This document shows, one piece after another, positions 25,491 through 34,652 of a stretch of 64,000 bases of DNA. Numbering within the stretch: position 1 is the stretch's first letter; each line of letters begins with the position of its first letter. The stretch comes from Agromyces soli. Its GTDB lineage: Bacteria; Actinomycetota; Actinomycetes; Actinomycetales; Microbacteriaceae. The stretch lies in NCBI RefSeq assembly GCF_022811605.1, contig NZ_CP094533.1, positions 3,746,276 to 3,810,275 of the forward strand, in the 5' to 3' direction. Both the position numbers and the translations under genes were made by a program. The notes under the pieces were generated by a model. It saw only the letters and a list, made by a program, of their open reading frames with translations. It ran no database searches and was not told the origin of the DNA.

Positions 25491-25790
25491 TCAGGGGCTG
25501 TGCAGCACCCCCGCGAAGTGCTCGACGACGGGGAACGGTTCGTAGAAGCCATGCAGCAGCTCCCGCCAGCGGCCGTACTGCGCCGAACCGCGGAAGCCGG
25601 GATCGTGCGCCTCGACCGACTCCCAGCGCACGAGCAGCAGGTACTCGTTCGGCGTCTCGATCGAGCGCGACAGCTCGAGCTCGAGGAATCCGGGCATCGC
25701 CGCGATGATGGCCTTCGCCTCGGCGAAGGCCGCCTCGAACGCCGCCTCGCGGCCCGGGACGACGGGCAGGATCGCGTGCTCGAGGATCAT
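25491..25790 (-). CDS. Antibiotic biosynthesis monooxygenase (ABM) domain protein
   Basis: 99 aa dimeric ferredoxin-like ABM fold: ILEHAILPVVPGREAAFEAAFAEA, then PGFLELELSRSIETPNEYLLLVRWESVEAH, and the C-terminal EPFPVVEHF. Members act as cofactor-free monooxygenases or heme-degrading proteins; many are of unknown function. The His in VVEHF is common to the family. TACGCT (25797-25802) is 6 nt before the ATG. Divergent from metY. It is upstream of sugE on the same strand but separated by the riboswitch leader. Confidence 0.85.
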   Translation of the reverse strand: MILEHAILPVVPGREAAFEAAFAEAKAIIAAMPGFLELELSRSIETPNEYLLLVRWESVEAHDPGFRGSAQYGRWRELLHGFYEPFPVVEHFAGVLHSP

Positions 25791-25883
25791 CGCGCCAGCG
25801 TAGCGGCGGCTCGACCGCGGCGAGCGGCGCGACGCGCATTGCCCCGCGTTACGGCGCGGCTCGGGACGAGCGGACGCCCCGGC

Positions 25884-25889
25884 TAGCGT
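25884..25889 (+). promoter_or_regulatory. -10 box of metY (leaderless layout)
   Basis: TAGCGT lies 6 nt before the ATG at 25896. No SAM riboswitch or other long leader is present. Confidence 0.5.
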
Positions 25890-25895
25890 AACGGC

Positions 25896-27191
25896 ATGGC
25901 AGACCGCGAATACGGCTTCAAGACCCGCGCCATCCATGCGGGCAACATCCCCGACCAGGTGACGGGCTCGCGGGCCCTGCCGATCTACCAGACGAGCGCC
26001 TACGTCTTCGACGACACGGCCGACGCCGCCGCCCGCTTCGCGCTGCAGAAGTACGGCAACATCTACTCCCGCCTCGCGAACCCGACCGTCGCGAGCTTCG
26101 AGGAGCGCGTCGCGAGCCTCGAGGGCGGCCTCGGCGCGGTGGCGACCGCGAGCGGCCTGAGCGCGCAGTACATCACCTTCGCAAGCCTCGTCGGCGCGGG
26201 CGACCACCTCGTCGCCTCGGCGAACCTCTACGGCGGCTCCATCACCCAGCTCGACGTCACGCTCCGCCGCTTCGGCGTCGAGACGACGTTCGTCGCGAGC
26301 GCGGATGCCGAGGCCTACGCCGCCGAGATCCGCGAGTCCACCAAGGCGATCTTCGTCGAGACGATCGCGAACCCCTCGGGCGAGATCGCCGACCTCGAGG
26401 CTCTCGCCGACGTGGCGCACGCGCACGGCATCCCGCTCATCGTCGACTCGACGATCGCGACCCCCTACCTGAACCGGCCGATCGAGTGGGGGGCGGACAT
26501 CGTCACGCACTCGGCCACGAAGTTCCTCGGCGGCCACGGCACCACGCTCGGCGGCGTCGTCGTCGAGTCCGGACGATTCGACTGGCACTCTCCGAAGTTC
26601 CCGCTCTTCGGTCAGCCGGTGCCGAGCTACGGCGGGCTCGAGTGGAGCGGCAACTTCGGCGAGTACGCCTTCCTCACCCGGCTGCGCGCCGAGCAGTTGC
26701 GCGACATCGGCCCCTCGCTCGCGCCGCACTCGGCGTTCCTGCTCGCCCAGGGCGTCGAGACCCTGCCCTACCGGATCCAGGCGCACGTCGACAACGCGCG
26801 CACCGTCGCGAACTGGCTCGCCGAGGACCCCCGCATCGAGCGCGTCTTCTGGGCCGGTCTCGAGGATCACCCGCACCACGAGCGCGCGAAGAAGTACCTG
26901 CCGCTCGGCCCCGGCTCCGTGTTCAGCTTCGAGGTGAAGGGCGGCCGTCAGGTCGGCCAGCAGCTCATCGAATCGGTGGACCTCGCGAGCCACCTCGCGA
27001 ACATCGGCGACGCGAAGACGCTCATCATCCACCCGGCCTCGACGACGCACGCGCAGCTCACCGAGCAGCAGCTGCTCGACGCGGGCGTCGCGCCCGGCGT
27101 CATCCGCCTCTCCGTGGGCATCGAGGACGTCGACGACATCATCTACGATCTCGACCAGGCGCTCGCTGCCGCGACAGGAGGCACCCGATGA
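25896..27191 (+). CDS. metY: O-acetylhomoserine aminocarboxypropyltransferase (sulfhydrylase)
   Basis: 431 aa PLP enzyme of the Cys/Met metabolism class. It makes homocysteine from O-acetylhomoserine and sulfide. The PLP lysine is in THSATKFLGGHGT near residue 208; SGLSAQYITF and NPTVASFEERVASLEGG are the family cofactor regions. The length near 430 aa, with the insert carrying SYGGLEWSGNFGEYAFLTRLR, separates it from the 390-aa MetB/MetC enzymes. The stop overlaps the next start (ATGA). Confidence 0.93.
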   Translation: MADREYGFKTRAIHAGNIPDQVTGSRALPIYQTSAYVFDDTADAAARFALQKYGNIYSRLANPTVASFEERVASLEGGLGAVATASGLSAQYITFASLVGAGDHLVASANLYGGSITQLDVTLRRFGVETTFVASADAEAYAAEIRESTKAIFVETIANPSGEIADLEALADVAHAHGIPLIVDSTIATPYLNRPIEWGADIVTHSATKFLGGHGTTLGGVVVESGRFDWHSPKFPLFGQPVPSYGGLEWSGNFGEYAFLTRLRAEQLRDIGPSLAPHSAFLLAQGVETLPYRIQAHVDNARTVANWLAEDPRIERVFWAGLEDHPHHERAKKYLPLGPGSVFSFEVKGGRQVGQQLIESVDLASHLANIGDAKTLIIHPASTTHAQLTEQQLLDAGVAPGVIRLSVGIEDVDDIIYDLDQALAAATGGTR

Positions 27192-27781
27192 CCGACACCA
27201 CGACGGCGCCCGCCGCCGAGGAGCTGGAGACCGTCCGGCTCGTGAACGGCCTCAGCTGCGAACTGCCGGCCGACTCGCCGCTCGCGAAGCTGCTGCGTTC
27301 GCAGCGCACCTGGACCGGCCCCGACGCGAAGGCGCGGCTGCGAATCCTGAACGCGGCGAAGTCGGTCGCGATCGTCGGCGCCTCGCCGAAGCCGCAGCGC
27401 TCGAGCTACTTCGTCGGCACCTACCTGCAGCAGTCGAGCGACTACCGGCTGTACTTCGTGAACCCGAACGAGACCGAGATCCTGGGCGAACCGGCGTACC
27501 CGAGCCTCGCCGCCCTGCCGGAGGTGCCCGACGTCGTCGTCGTGTTCCGCCGCGGCAGCGACATCCCTCAGGTGGTCGACGAGGTCGTCGCCGCGGGCGC
27601 GAAGACCATCTGGGTGCAGCTCGGCATCTGGAACGAGGAGGCCGCCTACTACGGCGAGGAGCAGGGCCTCACCGTCGTCATGGACCGCTGCATCAAGGTC
27701 GAGCACGCCCGCTTCCACGGCGGTCTGCACCTGCTCGGCTTCGACACCGGGCAGATCAGCGCCCGCAAGACGGCCCGCTGA
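27188..27781 (+). CDS. CoA-binding protein (YccU-like Rossmann fold)
   Basis: 197 aa. A CoA-binding-2 domain starts at AAKSVAIVGASPKPQRSSYFVGTYL near residue 58, the Gly-rich loop of the CoA-binding half of succinyl-CoA synthetase. VVVVFRRGSDIPQVVDEVVAAGAKTIWVQLG and VMDRCIKVEH are conserved in the family. A 50-residue N-terminal extension precedes it. Function unknown; in actinobacteria it is often paired with metY, as here, where ATGA overlap implies coupled translation. A link to acyl-homoserine metabolism is inferred only. Confidence 0.88.
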   Translation: MTDTTTAPAAEELETVRLVNGLSCELPADSPLAKLLRSQRTWTGPDAKARLRILNAAKSVAIVGASPKPQRSSYFVGTYLQQSSDYRLYFVNPNETEILGEPAYPSLAALPEVPDVVVVFRRGSDIPQVVDEVVAAGAKTIWVQLGIWNEEAAYYGEEQGLTVVMDRCIKVEHARFHGGLHLLGFDTGQISARKTAR

Positions 27782-27784
27782 GGC

Positions 27785-27905
27785 CGGTTCACTGAGGCTG
27801 GTTCGCTGAGCTTGTCGAAGCGCCCCCTGGTTCGCTGAGCTTGCCGAAGCGCCGCCCCTCGACGAGCTCGGGGAACCACCCCGCCCCTCGACAGGCTCGG
27901 GAACC
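27785..27905. repeat. Array of REP-like palindromic units
   Basis: Two direct units of GGTTCGCTGAGCTTGYCGAAG (27800-27824, 27829-27853) are followed by two inverted units of the form CCCCTCGACRRGCTCGGGGAACC (27854-27877, 27883-27905). A decayed fragment GGTTCACTGAG lies at 27785-27795. Opposite units can fold into long hairpins. Such TTCGACAAGCTCAG units are widespread intergenic repeats in bacteria. Here they follow the CoA-binding gene stop and may end its transcript. Confidence 0.75.
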
Positions 27906-27914
27906 CGGCGGCAC

Positions 27915-27920
27915 TAGGCT
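27915..27920 (+). promoter_or_regulatory. -10 box of the BTAD/STAND regulator gene
   Basis: TAGGCT lies 7 nt before the GTG at 27928 and 10 nt after the last repeat unit, so any -35 contact falls in the repeat array. Confidence 0.5.
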
Positions 27921-27927
27921 CGACCGC

Positions 27928-30900
27928 GTGCTGAACGCCGATCGGACAGGCGAGGGTGCGCCGGGCGTCGGCGTGCTCGGCCCCGTCGTGGTCGCGGACG
28001 CGGGCGGATGCCTCGTCGAACCGTCCGGCGCGCTCGCGAAGGCGCTCGTGGCGGTCCTGGTCGCGATCCCGCGCCGCCCGGGCGACGTCGTCGGCATCGA
28101 CACGATCGTCGACGAGCTCTGGGGCGACGCGCCCCCGCAGCATCCGCGCGCCGCACTGCAGACGCTCGTGAGCCGGCTGCGCCGGCTCTCCCCCGCGCTC
28201 ATCCGCTCGACGCCGGCCGGCTACGCCCTGGCGCAGGCCCCGGAGACCGTGGACCTCGCGGCGGCAGAACTCGCCGGCGAGTCCGGCGACCAGCGCGGGA
28301 CCGATCCGGCGGCGGAGCTCGCGCGGGTCGACGCCGCCCTCGCCCGATGGCGCGGCGAGCCCGGCGACGACCTCGGCGGAGCGCCGGTCGCCGACGCGCT
28401 CGCCGCCCGGGCTGCGACCGCCCGGGAGCGCCTCCTCCGCCGCCGCGCCGAGCTCCTCGCCGCGGGGGGCGCCGACCCCGACGAGGCCGCAGACGCCTAC
28501 GCGGCGCTTTCGCAGCGGCATCCGCTCGACGAGGCGGCCGTCGCCGGCCGCCTCGAGGCGCTCGCCGCCGCCGGCCGCCGCGCCGAGGCGCTCACCGAGT
28601 ACGCCGCGTTCCGCGAACGCCTCGCCGAGGAGCTCGGCGTCGACCCGTCGCCCGCGCTCGTCGCCGTGCACGCGCGACTGCTGCGGGAGCCGCCGCACCC
28701 CGGAGCCGCCCCGGCGGACCAGGTCGCCGCGGCGAGCGCGCCCACGGCCACGCCCGCGCCCGGCATCCGCCTCGGTCTGCGCGCGGAACCCAACCCGCTG
28801 CTCGGCCGCGACGACGACGTGCGCGAAGTCGAGCGGCTGCTGCACGAGCACCGCCTCGTGACGGTGCTCGGCGCGGGCGGGCTCGGCAAGACGCGGCTCG
28901 CCCAGGCGGTGGCGGCGCGGTTCCCGGCGCCGGCGGTCGTCGTCGTCGAGCTCGCCGGCGTCCGCGATGACGACGACATCGAGCTCGCCCTCGGTTCGGC
29001 CCTCGGCCTGCGCGAGGCCCGCTCCGCCAGGTTGGCCGATGCCGCGAGCCGCCCGGAGCTCCGGCAGCGGATCGAGGCGCGCCTGGGCGAAGCGCCCACC
29101 CTGCTCGTCCTCGACAACTGCGAGCAGATCATCGACGGCGCCGCGCACTGGGCGGCCGAGCTGCTCGCCGCGGCGCCGGAACTGACGGTCCTCGCGACGA
29201 GCCGCAGCCCGCTCGCGATCGGCGCCGAGCGCGTCGTGCCGCTCGCCCCGCTGGCGGTCCGCGAGGGCGAGGAGATCGGACCGGCCGGGCGCCTGTTCCG
29301 CGATCGCGCGCTCGCCGCGAGGCCCGACGCCACCCTGCCCGACGAGATCGTCGACCGCCTGTGCGCGAGGCTCGACGGCCTGCCGCTCGCGATCGAGCTC
29401 GCGGCCGCGCGGGTCCGCTCCATGTCGGTCGCCGAGATCGAGGCGCGCCTCGACAACCGCTTCGCACTGCTCTCGAACGGCGACCGCAGCGCCCCCGAGC
29501 GGCAGCGCACGCTCGAAGCCGTCATCGACTGGAGCTGGGCGCTCCTCGACGAGGACGAGCGGCGCGGGCTCGCCCGGCTGTCCTGGTTCGCCGACGGCTT
29601 CGGACTCGATGCCGCCGAGGCCGTGCTCGGCGACGGCGCGCTGCGCGTGCTCGACGGCCTCGTCGCCCAGTCGCTGCTCACCGTGCGTGAGACCTCGGAC
29701 GGCGGGGTGCGGTACCGGATGCTCGAGACCGTGCGCGAGTTCGGTCAGCTCCGGCTCGAGCAGGAGGGCGCGACCGCCGAGGCGCGGGACGCCATGGCGC
29801 GCTGGGCCGAGCGCGTCTCGGAGCTGCCCTTCGTCGGCGGCGGCGGGACGCAGCTGCTGGCCCTCCGCCGGATGCGGATCGAGGAGGAGAACCTGGTCGA
29901 GGTGCTCCGCCGCGCCATCGCCGAAGAGCGCGTGCCCACGGTGCTGCGGGTGTACGCCGCGCTCGGCTACTTCTGGAGCGTGCGCAGCGCCCACGCCGAG
30001 GTGATGACCTTCGGCCAGGCGGCCCTCTCGGCCACGCGGCACGGCGCCCGCGGGCCGGAGCTCGCGGTCCCCGCCCTGCTCACGGCCGTGTTCGCGGCCT
30101 CGACGGCGATGGCGTATGACGCCTCGTCCGGGGCGCGTGCGCTCGCACGGCTGAAGGCGCATGCGCGCGACGGCTGGCCGGTGCCGCAGTGGCTCCGCGG
30201 CATCGCGGGCTTCCTGGCGGCCGGCGACCTCGCCGAGGCCGTCGCCCGGCTCGTCACGATGAGCGAGTCCGACGACCAGGCGACCGCCCTCGTCGGCGCG
30301 CTGCTGCGCACCCAGTTCGAGGAGAACGCCGGCGACCCCGAGGCCGCCACCGAGCACGCGCATCACGCGCACGCGCTCGCCCGCCGCGTCGGCGACGTCT
30401 GGGCCGAGTCGATGTCCTCGATGATGCTCGCCCAGCTCGCGAGCCAGACGGGGCATCCGGAGGCGGCGCTGCGCTGGGCGGACTCCGCCGAGTCCGGGCT
30501 GCGTCTGCTCGACTCGGAGCCCGACCTCGTGCAGCTCGAGTGGATGCGCGCCGGCAACCTGCTCTCGGCCGGCCGCCTCGACGAGGCCCGGCCACTCATC
30601 ACGGAATTCGCGTCGAGCGAGCGGCGCACCGCCGACGGGCTGGGGCTCGCGACGGTCGGCGAACTCGGGCTCTCCGAACTCGCCAGGGCGGAGGGCCGGA
30701 TGGCGGATGCCGCGCGCCACGCCCGCACCGCGATCGACTCCTTCGGGGTCGCCGAGCGGTCCTCGCCCTGGTTCCTGATGGTGCTCGCGGACCTCGTCTC
30801 GGCAACCGCCCACGACGACCGCGACGCCGCGGACGCGGCCTTCTGGGCCGCCCGCATCCGGTACCGCACGCTCGGCATGCAGCGGGTCTGGACGAACTCG

Positions 30901-31197
30901 ACCGACAAGCCGGTGCTCGGCACGGCCGCCCTCGGCTGGTCGGCGTGGGCCATCCGCCGCCAGGAGCTCCGCGACCGCGGGCTCGAGCTGCTCGCGCTCG
31001 CCGAGCGGCTGCGCGCCCGGCAGGACCTCCCCGGCCTCCGCCTCGCGACCCATCTCGGCGACGCCGAGGTCCTCGTCGGCCGCGCCGCCCTCGAACGCGC
31101 CCGCTCCGCCGCGGCAGCACTCGACCCCGAGGCCCGGGTGGCACGGACGCGCGAGCTCCTCGCGCTGCCGTTGCCGACCACGGGCCCCGGGGCCTGA
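27928..31197 (+). CDS. AfsR/SARP-like regulator: winged helix, BTAD and NB-ARC-type NTPase
   Basis: 1089 aa. Residues about 5-90 form an OmpR-like winged helix (IDTIVDELWGDAPPQHPRAALQTLVSRLRR). Residues 95-250 are the BTAD helical domain. Then comes a STAND NTPase with Walker A GAGGLGKTRLA near residue 315 and Walker B TLLVLDNCEQ. The C-terminal half is TPR-like helices (DPEAATEHAHHAHALARRVGD). Such proteins switch on gene clusters after sensing a ligand or partner. The target is unknown; the convergent drug-type exporter is nearby but no biosynthetic cluster is seen. GTG 27928 is set by the -10 box. Confidence 0.87.
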   Translation: MLNADRTGEGAPGVGVLGPVVVADAGGCLVEPSGALAKALVAVLVAIPRRPGDVVGIDTIVDELWGDAPPQHPRAALQTLVSRLRRLSPALIRSTPAGYALAQAPETVDLAAAELAGESGDQRGTDPAAELARVDAALARWRGEPGDDLGGAPVADALAARAATARERLLRRRAELLAAGGADPDEAADAYAALSQRHPLDEAAVAGRLEALAAAGRRAEALTEYAAFRERLAEELGVDPSPALVAVHARLLREPPHPGAAPADQVAAASAPTATPAPGIRLGLRAEPNPLLGRDDDVREVERLLHEHRLVTVLGAGGLGKTRLAQAVAARFPAPAVVVVELAGVRDDDDIELALGSALGLREARSARLADAASRPELRQRIEARLGEAPTLLVLDNCEQIIDGAAHWAAELLAAAPELTVLATSRSPLAIGAERVVPLAPLAVREGEEIGPAGRLFRDRALAARPDATLPDEIVDRLCARLDGLPLAIELAAARVRSMSVAEIEARLDNRFALLSNGDRSAPERQRTLEAVIDWSWALLDEDERRGLARLSWFADGFGLDAAEAVLGDGALRVLDGLVAQSLLTVRETSDGGVRYRMLETVREFGQLRLEQEGATAEARDAMARWAERVSELPFVGGGGTQLLALRRMRIEEENLVEVLRRAIAEERVPTVLRVYAALGYFWSVRSAHAEVMTFGQAALSATRHGARGPELAVPALLTAVFAASTAMAYDASSGARALARLKAHARDGWPVPQWLRGIAGFLAAGDLAEAVARLVTMSESDDQATALVGALLRTQFEENAGDPEAATEHAHHAHALARRVGDVWAESMSSMMLAQLASQTGHPEAALRWADSAESGLRLLDSEPDLVQLEWMRAGNLLSAGRLDEARPLITEFASSERRTADGLGLATVGELGLSELARAEGRMADAARHARTAIDSFGVAERSSPWFLMVLADLVSATAHDDRDAADAAFWAARIRYRTLGMQRVWTNSTDKPVLGTAALGWSAWAIRRQELRDRGLELLALAERLRARQDLPGLRLATHLGDAEVLVGRAALERARSAAAALDPEARVARTRELLALPLPTTGPGA

Positions 31198-31212
31198 GTC
31201 GAGCGGAGGCGG

Positions 31213-32028
31213 TTACGCCTTCCGCATGTACGCCCGCACCGTGAGCGGGGCGAACACCGCGACCACGATCGCCGCGCCGAGCAGCGTCGCGAACAGGTCG
31301 CCGGTGACGTCGGTGCCCATCGTGAGGCCGCGGGCGGCGGTCACGAGGTGCGAGACGGGGTTGATGCCGACGAACCACTGCAGCCAGTCGGGCATCGTGT
31401 CGGCGGGCACGTAGGCGTTCGACAGGAACGTCAGCGGGAACAGCACGAGGAACGAGATGCCCTGCACCGAACCGGCCGAGCGGGCGATCACGCCGAAGAA
31501 CGCGAAGATCCAGCTGAGCGCCCACGCCGCGACGATGACGACGACGCTGGCCGCGAGCACCCCGCCGAAGCCGGCCTCGGGGCGGAAGCCCATCAGGTAG
31601 CCGGTCACGAAGGTCAGGGTCGTCGCGATGCCGTAGCGCACCGTGTCGGCGAGCAGCGCGCCGGCGAGCGGGGCGACCCGCGCGATCGGCAGCGAGCGGA
31701 AGCGGTCGAACACGCCCTTGTCCATGTCCTCGCGCAGCTGCACGCCCGTGACGACCGAGGTCGTGATGACGGTCTGCACGAGGATGCCGGGCAGGAAGAA
31801 CGGCAGGTAGCTGAGCGCGTCGCCCGCGATCGCCCCGCCGAAGATGTACGTGAACATCAGGGTGAACAGGATGGGCTGCAGCGTCACGTCGACGAGCTGC
31901 TCGGGGGTGCGCTTGATCTTCAGCAGCCCGCGGTAGGCCATGCTGAGCGAGTTGCGCACGGTCTGGCCGAGGCTGACGTGGTTCTTCAGGGCGCGTTCGG
32001 CGCCGGGGACGATGGTCGCGGTGGTCAT
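31213..32028 (-). CDS. ABC-2 type drug exporter permease (DrrB-like)
   Basis: 271 aa with six membrane helices. FLPGILVQTVITTSVVTGVQLREDMDKGVFDRFRSLPI is the ABC-2 signature, and FPLTFLSNAYVPADTMPDWLQWFVGINPVSHL is typical of DrrB-type permeases. Forms an efflux pump with the ATPase encoded just upstream (ATGA overlap). The exported compound is unknown. The stop lies 15 nt from the convergent BTAD/STAND gene. Confidence 0.9.
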   Translation of the reverse strand: MTTATIVPGAERALKNHVSLGQTVRNSLSMAYRGLLKIKRTPEQLVDVTLQPILFTLMFTYIFGGAIAGDALSYLPFFLPGILVQTVITTSVVTGVQLREDMDKGVFDRFRSLPIARVAPLAGALLADTVRYGIATTLTFVTGYLMGFRPEAGFGGVLAASVVVIVAAWALSWIFAFFGVIARSAGSVQGISFLVLFPLTFLSNAYVPADTMPDWLQWFVGINPVSHLVTAARGLTMGTDVTGDLFATLLGAAIVVAVFAPLTVRAYMRKA

Positions 32029-33035
32029 GCGCGGCTCCCTTCGAGCTGCGGTTCGGCCGAGGCGTCGTCGTCGGAGTCGTCCGACTCGACGCCGTGGCCG
32101 GTGAGGGTGAGGAAGACCTCGTCGAGCGTCGGCTTCTGAACGCTCAGCTCGGTCAGGTGGATGCCGGCCTCCCGGAGTGTGATGAGCAGCTCCGTGACGC
32201 GGTCGGCGTCCTGCATGGGGGCCGTGAGCCGGCCGGCCTCGGGGCTCGCCGTGGCCCGCACTCCGAGCACCCGCTCGATCGCGGCCTGCGCGTCGCCGAG
32301 ATCGCGCGGCTCGGCGAGCCGCAGTTGCAGGCTCGAGGAGCCGACCGAGGCCTTGAGCTCGTCGGCCGTGCCCTCCGCGGCGACCCGGCCGCGATCGATG
32401 ACCGCGATGCGGTCGGCGAGCTGGTCGGCCTCGTCGAGGTACTGGGTGGTGAGCAGCACGGTCGAGCCGCTCGAGACGAGCCGGCGGATCGTGTCCCACA
32501 TCTGTGCGCGGGTGCGCGGGTCGAGGCCGGTGGTCGGTTCGTCGAGGAAGATCAGCGGGGGCTGCGCGATGAGGCTCGCGGCGAGGTCGAGCCGACGCCG
32601 CATGCCGCCGGAGAACTGCTTCAGCGGGCGCTTCGCGGCGTCCGTCAGGCCGAACTCCTCGAGCAGCTCGGCCGCCTTGCGCTTCGCCTCGGCGCGGCCG
32701 AGCCCGAGCAGGCGGGAGAACAGCACGAGGTTCTCGGTCGCCGAGAGCGTCTCGTCGACGGAGGCGTACTGGCCGGTGACGCCGATGAGCTGCCGCACGA
32801 TCTGCGGCTCCTTCACGACGTCGTGCCCGAAGATGCGGCCGGTGCCCGCGTCGGGGCGCAGCAGGGTCGCGAGCATGGAGATGGTGGTGGTCTTGCCGGC
32901 CCCGTTCGGGCCGAGGACGCCGTAGACCGTGCCGGCGGCGACGCGCAGGTCGACGCCGTCGACGGCGCGGTTGGCGCCGAAGGTCTTCACGAGGCCGTCG
33001 GCCTCGATCGCCCAGGTGGAATCGGTGAGGTTCAT
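32025..33035 (-). CDS. ABC exporter ATP-binding protein (DrrA-like)
   Basis: 336 aa. Walker A GPNGAGKTTT (near residue 42), Q-loop TGQYASVDETLSATEN, signature FSGGMRRR, Walker B LIFLDEPTTGLDPRTR, and the LLTTQYLDEADQLADRI switch are all intact. The GQYAS and C-terminal LTAPMQDADRVTELLITLREAGI segments mark the daunorubicin-resistance subfamily. The last 20 residues are very acidic. ATG 33035 matches the family N-terminus. Divergent from sdaA. Confidence 0.92.
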   Translation of the reverse strand: MNLTDSTWAIEADGLVKTFGANRAVDGVDLRVAAGTVYGVLGPNGAGKTTTISMLATLLRPDAGTGRIFGHDVVKEPQIVRQLIGVTGQYASVDETLSATENLVLFSRLLGLGRAEAKRKAAELLEEFGLTDAAKRPLKQFSGGMRRRLDLAASLIAQPPLIFLDEPTTGLDPRTRAQMWDTIRRLVSSGSTVLLTTQYLDEADQLADRIAVIDRGRVAAEGTADELKASVGSSSLQLRLAEPRDLGDAQAAIERVLGVRATASPEAGRLTAPMQDADRVTELLITLREAGIHLTELSVQKPTLDEVFLTLTGHGVESDDSDDDASAEPQLEGSRA

Positions 33036-33164
33036 GACCCCAGGCTCCCGCCCGGCGCTTGCACGGCGCTGCCGCGGCGCTGTCATGCGACGGTCACGGC
33101 GTGCGAGCCGTGCGTGACGCACGATTCTGCGATTTCTCGCGGCATCCGTGCGCGAGAACGCGCG

Positions 33165-33170
33165 TACCCT
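33165..33170 (+). promoter_or_regulatory. -10 box of sdaA (leaderless layout)
   Basis: TACCCT lies 6 nt before the GTG at 33177, in the 141-nt gap shared with the divergent drrA-like gene. Confidence 0.5.
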
Positions 33171-33176
33171 GGTGTG

Positions 33177-34565
33177 GTGACAGCGTTCGTCTCCGCCCTC
33201 GATCTCTTCTCGATCGGCATCGGGCCCTCGAGCTCCCACACCGTCGGGCCGATGCGGGCCGCGACGGCGTTCGTCGACCGCCTCGACGAGGCCGGCCTCA
33301 CCGAGCGGGTCGCCCGCGTCAGCTGCTCCCTCTACGGATCGCTCGGCGCCACCGGTCTCGGTCACGGCACCCCCGACGCCGTGGTCGCGGGCCTCGCGGG
33401 GCTCCGCCCGCACGACTGCGACCCCGACGAGGTGCGCGGCGCCTGGCAGCGGCTCGAGCCCGAGGGCTCGGAGCTCCGGCTCGGCGGGCGGCACCCGATC
33501 CGACTGCGGCAGAGCGACATCACGCTCGAACCGCGCACCCGGCTGCCCGGGCACCCGAACGCCCTCACCCTCCAGGCGTGGGACGCCGACGGCACCCTGC
33601 CGATCGCCGAGGAGACCTACTACTCGGTCGGCGGCGGCTTCATCCGGCGCGACGGCGATCCCGCCACCGAGGCCGAGGCGCTGCGGCATCCGCTCCCCTA
33701 CTCGACCGCCGCCGAGCTGCTCGAGCTCTGCGACGAGCACGGCGTCTCCCTCTGCGACGTCGCCAGGCACAACGAGGTCGCCGTGCACGGCGAGGCGGGC
33801 ATCGACGAGGGGCTCGACGCGATCTGGGCGGCGATGGCCGAGTGCGTCTCGCACGGCCTCGCCACCGAGGGCGAGCTGCCCGGCGGGCTGCGGGTCAAGC
33901 GTCGCGCCTCCCAGGTGCGCCGTCAGCTCGAGGCGTACGACCGCGAGGAGCTCGAGGCCGCCGCGCACCGCGACACCTCGACGGAGTGGCTGCACGCCTT
34001 CGCCCTCGCCGTGAACGAGGAGAACGCCTCGGGCGGTCGGGTGGTCACCGCCCCGACGAACGGCGCGGCCGGCATCCTGCCCGCCGTCGGCCACTACTAC
34101 CTGCGCTTCGTCCCCGGCGCCGACCAGGCCGGCATCCGCCGCTTCCTGCTCACCGCCTCGGCGATCGCGAGCCTCGTGAAGAAGAACGCGTCGATCTCGG
34201 GCGCCGAGGGCGGCTGCCAGGCCGAGGTCGGCTCCGCGTGCGCGATGGCGGCCGGCGCGCTCTGCGCGGTGCTCGGCGGCACGCCGCGGCAGATCGAGAA
34301 CGCCGCCGAGATCGCCATGGAGCACCACCTGGGCCTCACCTGCGACCCGGTCGCCGGCCTCGTGCAGGTGCCCTGCATCGAGCGCAACGCGATCGCCGCG
34401 TCGACCGCGGTCTCGGCCGCGCGGCTCGCGCTGCACGGCGACGGCACGCACCTCGTCTCGCTCGACACCGTCATCGAGACGATGCGGCAGACGGGCCTCG
34501 ACATGATGACGAAGTACAAGGAGACGAGCGAGGGCGGCCTCGCGGTGAACGTCATCGAGTGCTGA
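33177..34565 (+). CDS. sdaA: L-serine ammonia-lyase, single-chain iron-sulfur type
   Basis: 462 aa. Deaminates L-serine to pyruvate using a [4Fe-4S] cluster. Beta domain first: [24 protein letters not shown]. Alpha domain second: [14 protein letters not shown] and [21 protein letters not shown], with cluster cysteines in GGCQAE, GSAC and [22 protein letters not shown] 33177 gives the normal N-terminus and fits the -10 box. Ends before a hairpin shared with the rhodanese gene. Confidence 0.94.
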   Translation: MTAFVSALDLFSIGIGPSSSHTVGPMRAATAFVDRLDEAGLTERVARVSCSLYGSLGATGLGHGTPDAVVAGLAGLRPHDCDPDEVRGAWQRLEPEGSELRLGGRHPIRLRQSDITLEPRTRLPGHPNALTLQAWDADGTLPIAEETYYSVGGGFIRRDGDPATEAEALRHPLPYSTAAELLELCDEHGVSLCDVARHNEVAVHGEAGIDEGLDAIWAAMAECVSHGLATEGELPGGLRVKRRASQVRRQLEAYDREELEAAAHRDTSTEWLHAFALAVNEENASGGRVVTAPTNGAAGILPAVGHYYLRFVPGADQAGIRRFLLTASAIASLVKKNASISGAEGGCQAEVGSACAMAAGALCAVLGGTPRQIENAAEIAMEHHLGLTCDPVAGLVQVPCIERNAIAASTAVSAARLALHGDGTHLVSLDTVIETMRQTGLDMMTKYKETSEGGLAVNVIEC

Positions 34566-34601
34566 GCCGCCCGCGCGGCCGGCTCTGATGCTCCGTGGGT
34601 C

Positions 34602-34643
34602 GGGCGGACGTCCCTCGGTGTCCCGGCCGGGGGACGCCCGCCC
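34602..34643. terminator. Bidirectional hairpin between sdaA and rhodanese genes
   Basis: Arms 34602-34614 and 34631-34643 pair at 12 of 13 positions around a 16-nt loop, in the gap between two convergent stops. It is GC-rich without a U-tract. Confidence 0.45.
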
Positions 34644-34652
34644 GTCGGGCCG

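Noticed and set aside
27785..27905. Short CRISPR array
   Set aside because: Units are palindromic, inverted relative to each other and only a few bases apart; there are no spacers and no cas genes.
27928..33035. Natural-product biosynthetic cluster around the BTAD/STAND regulator and DrrAB exporter
   Set aside because: No synthase, modifying enzyme or precursor peptide gene is present between or around them.
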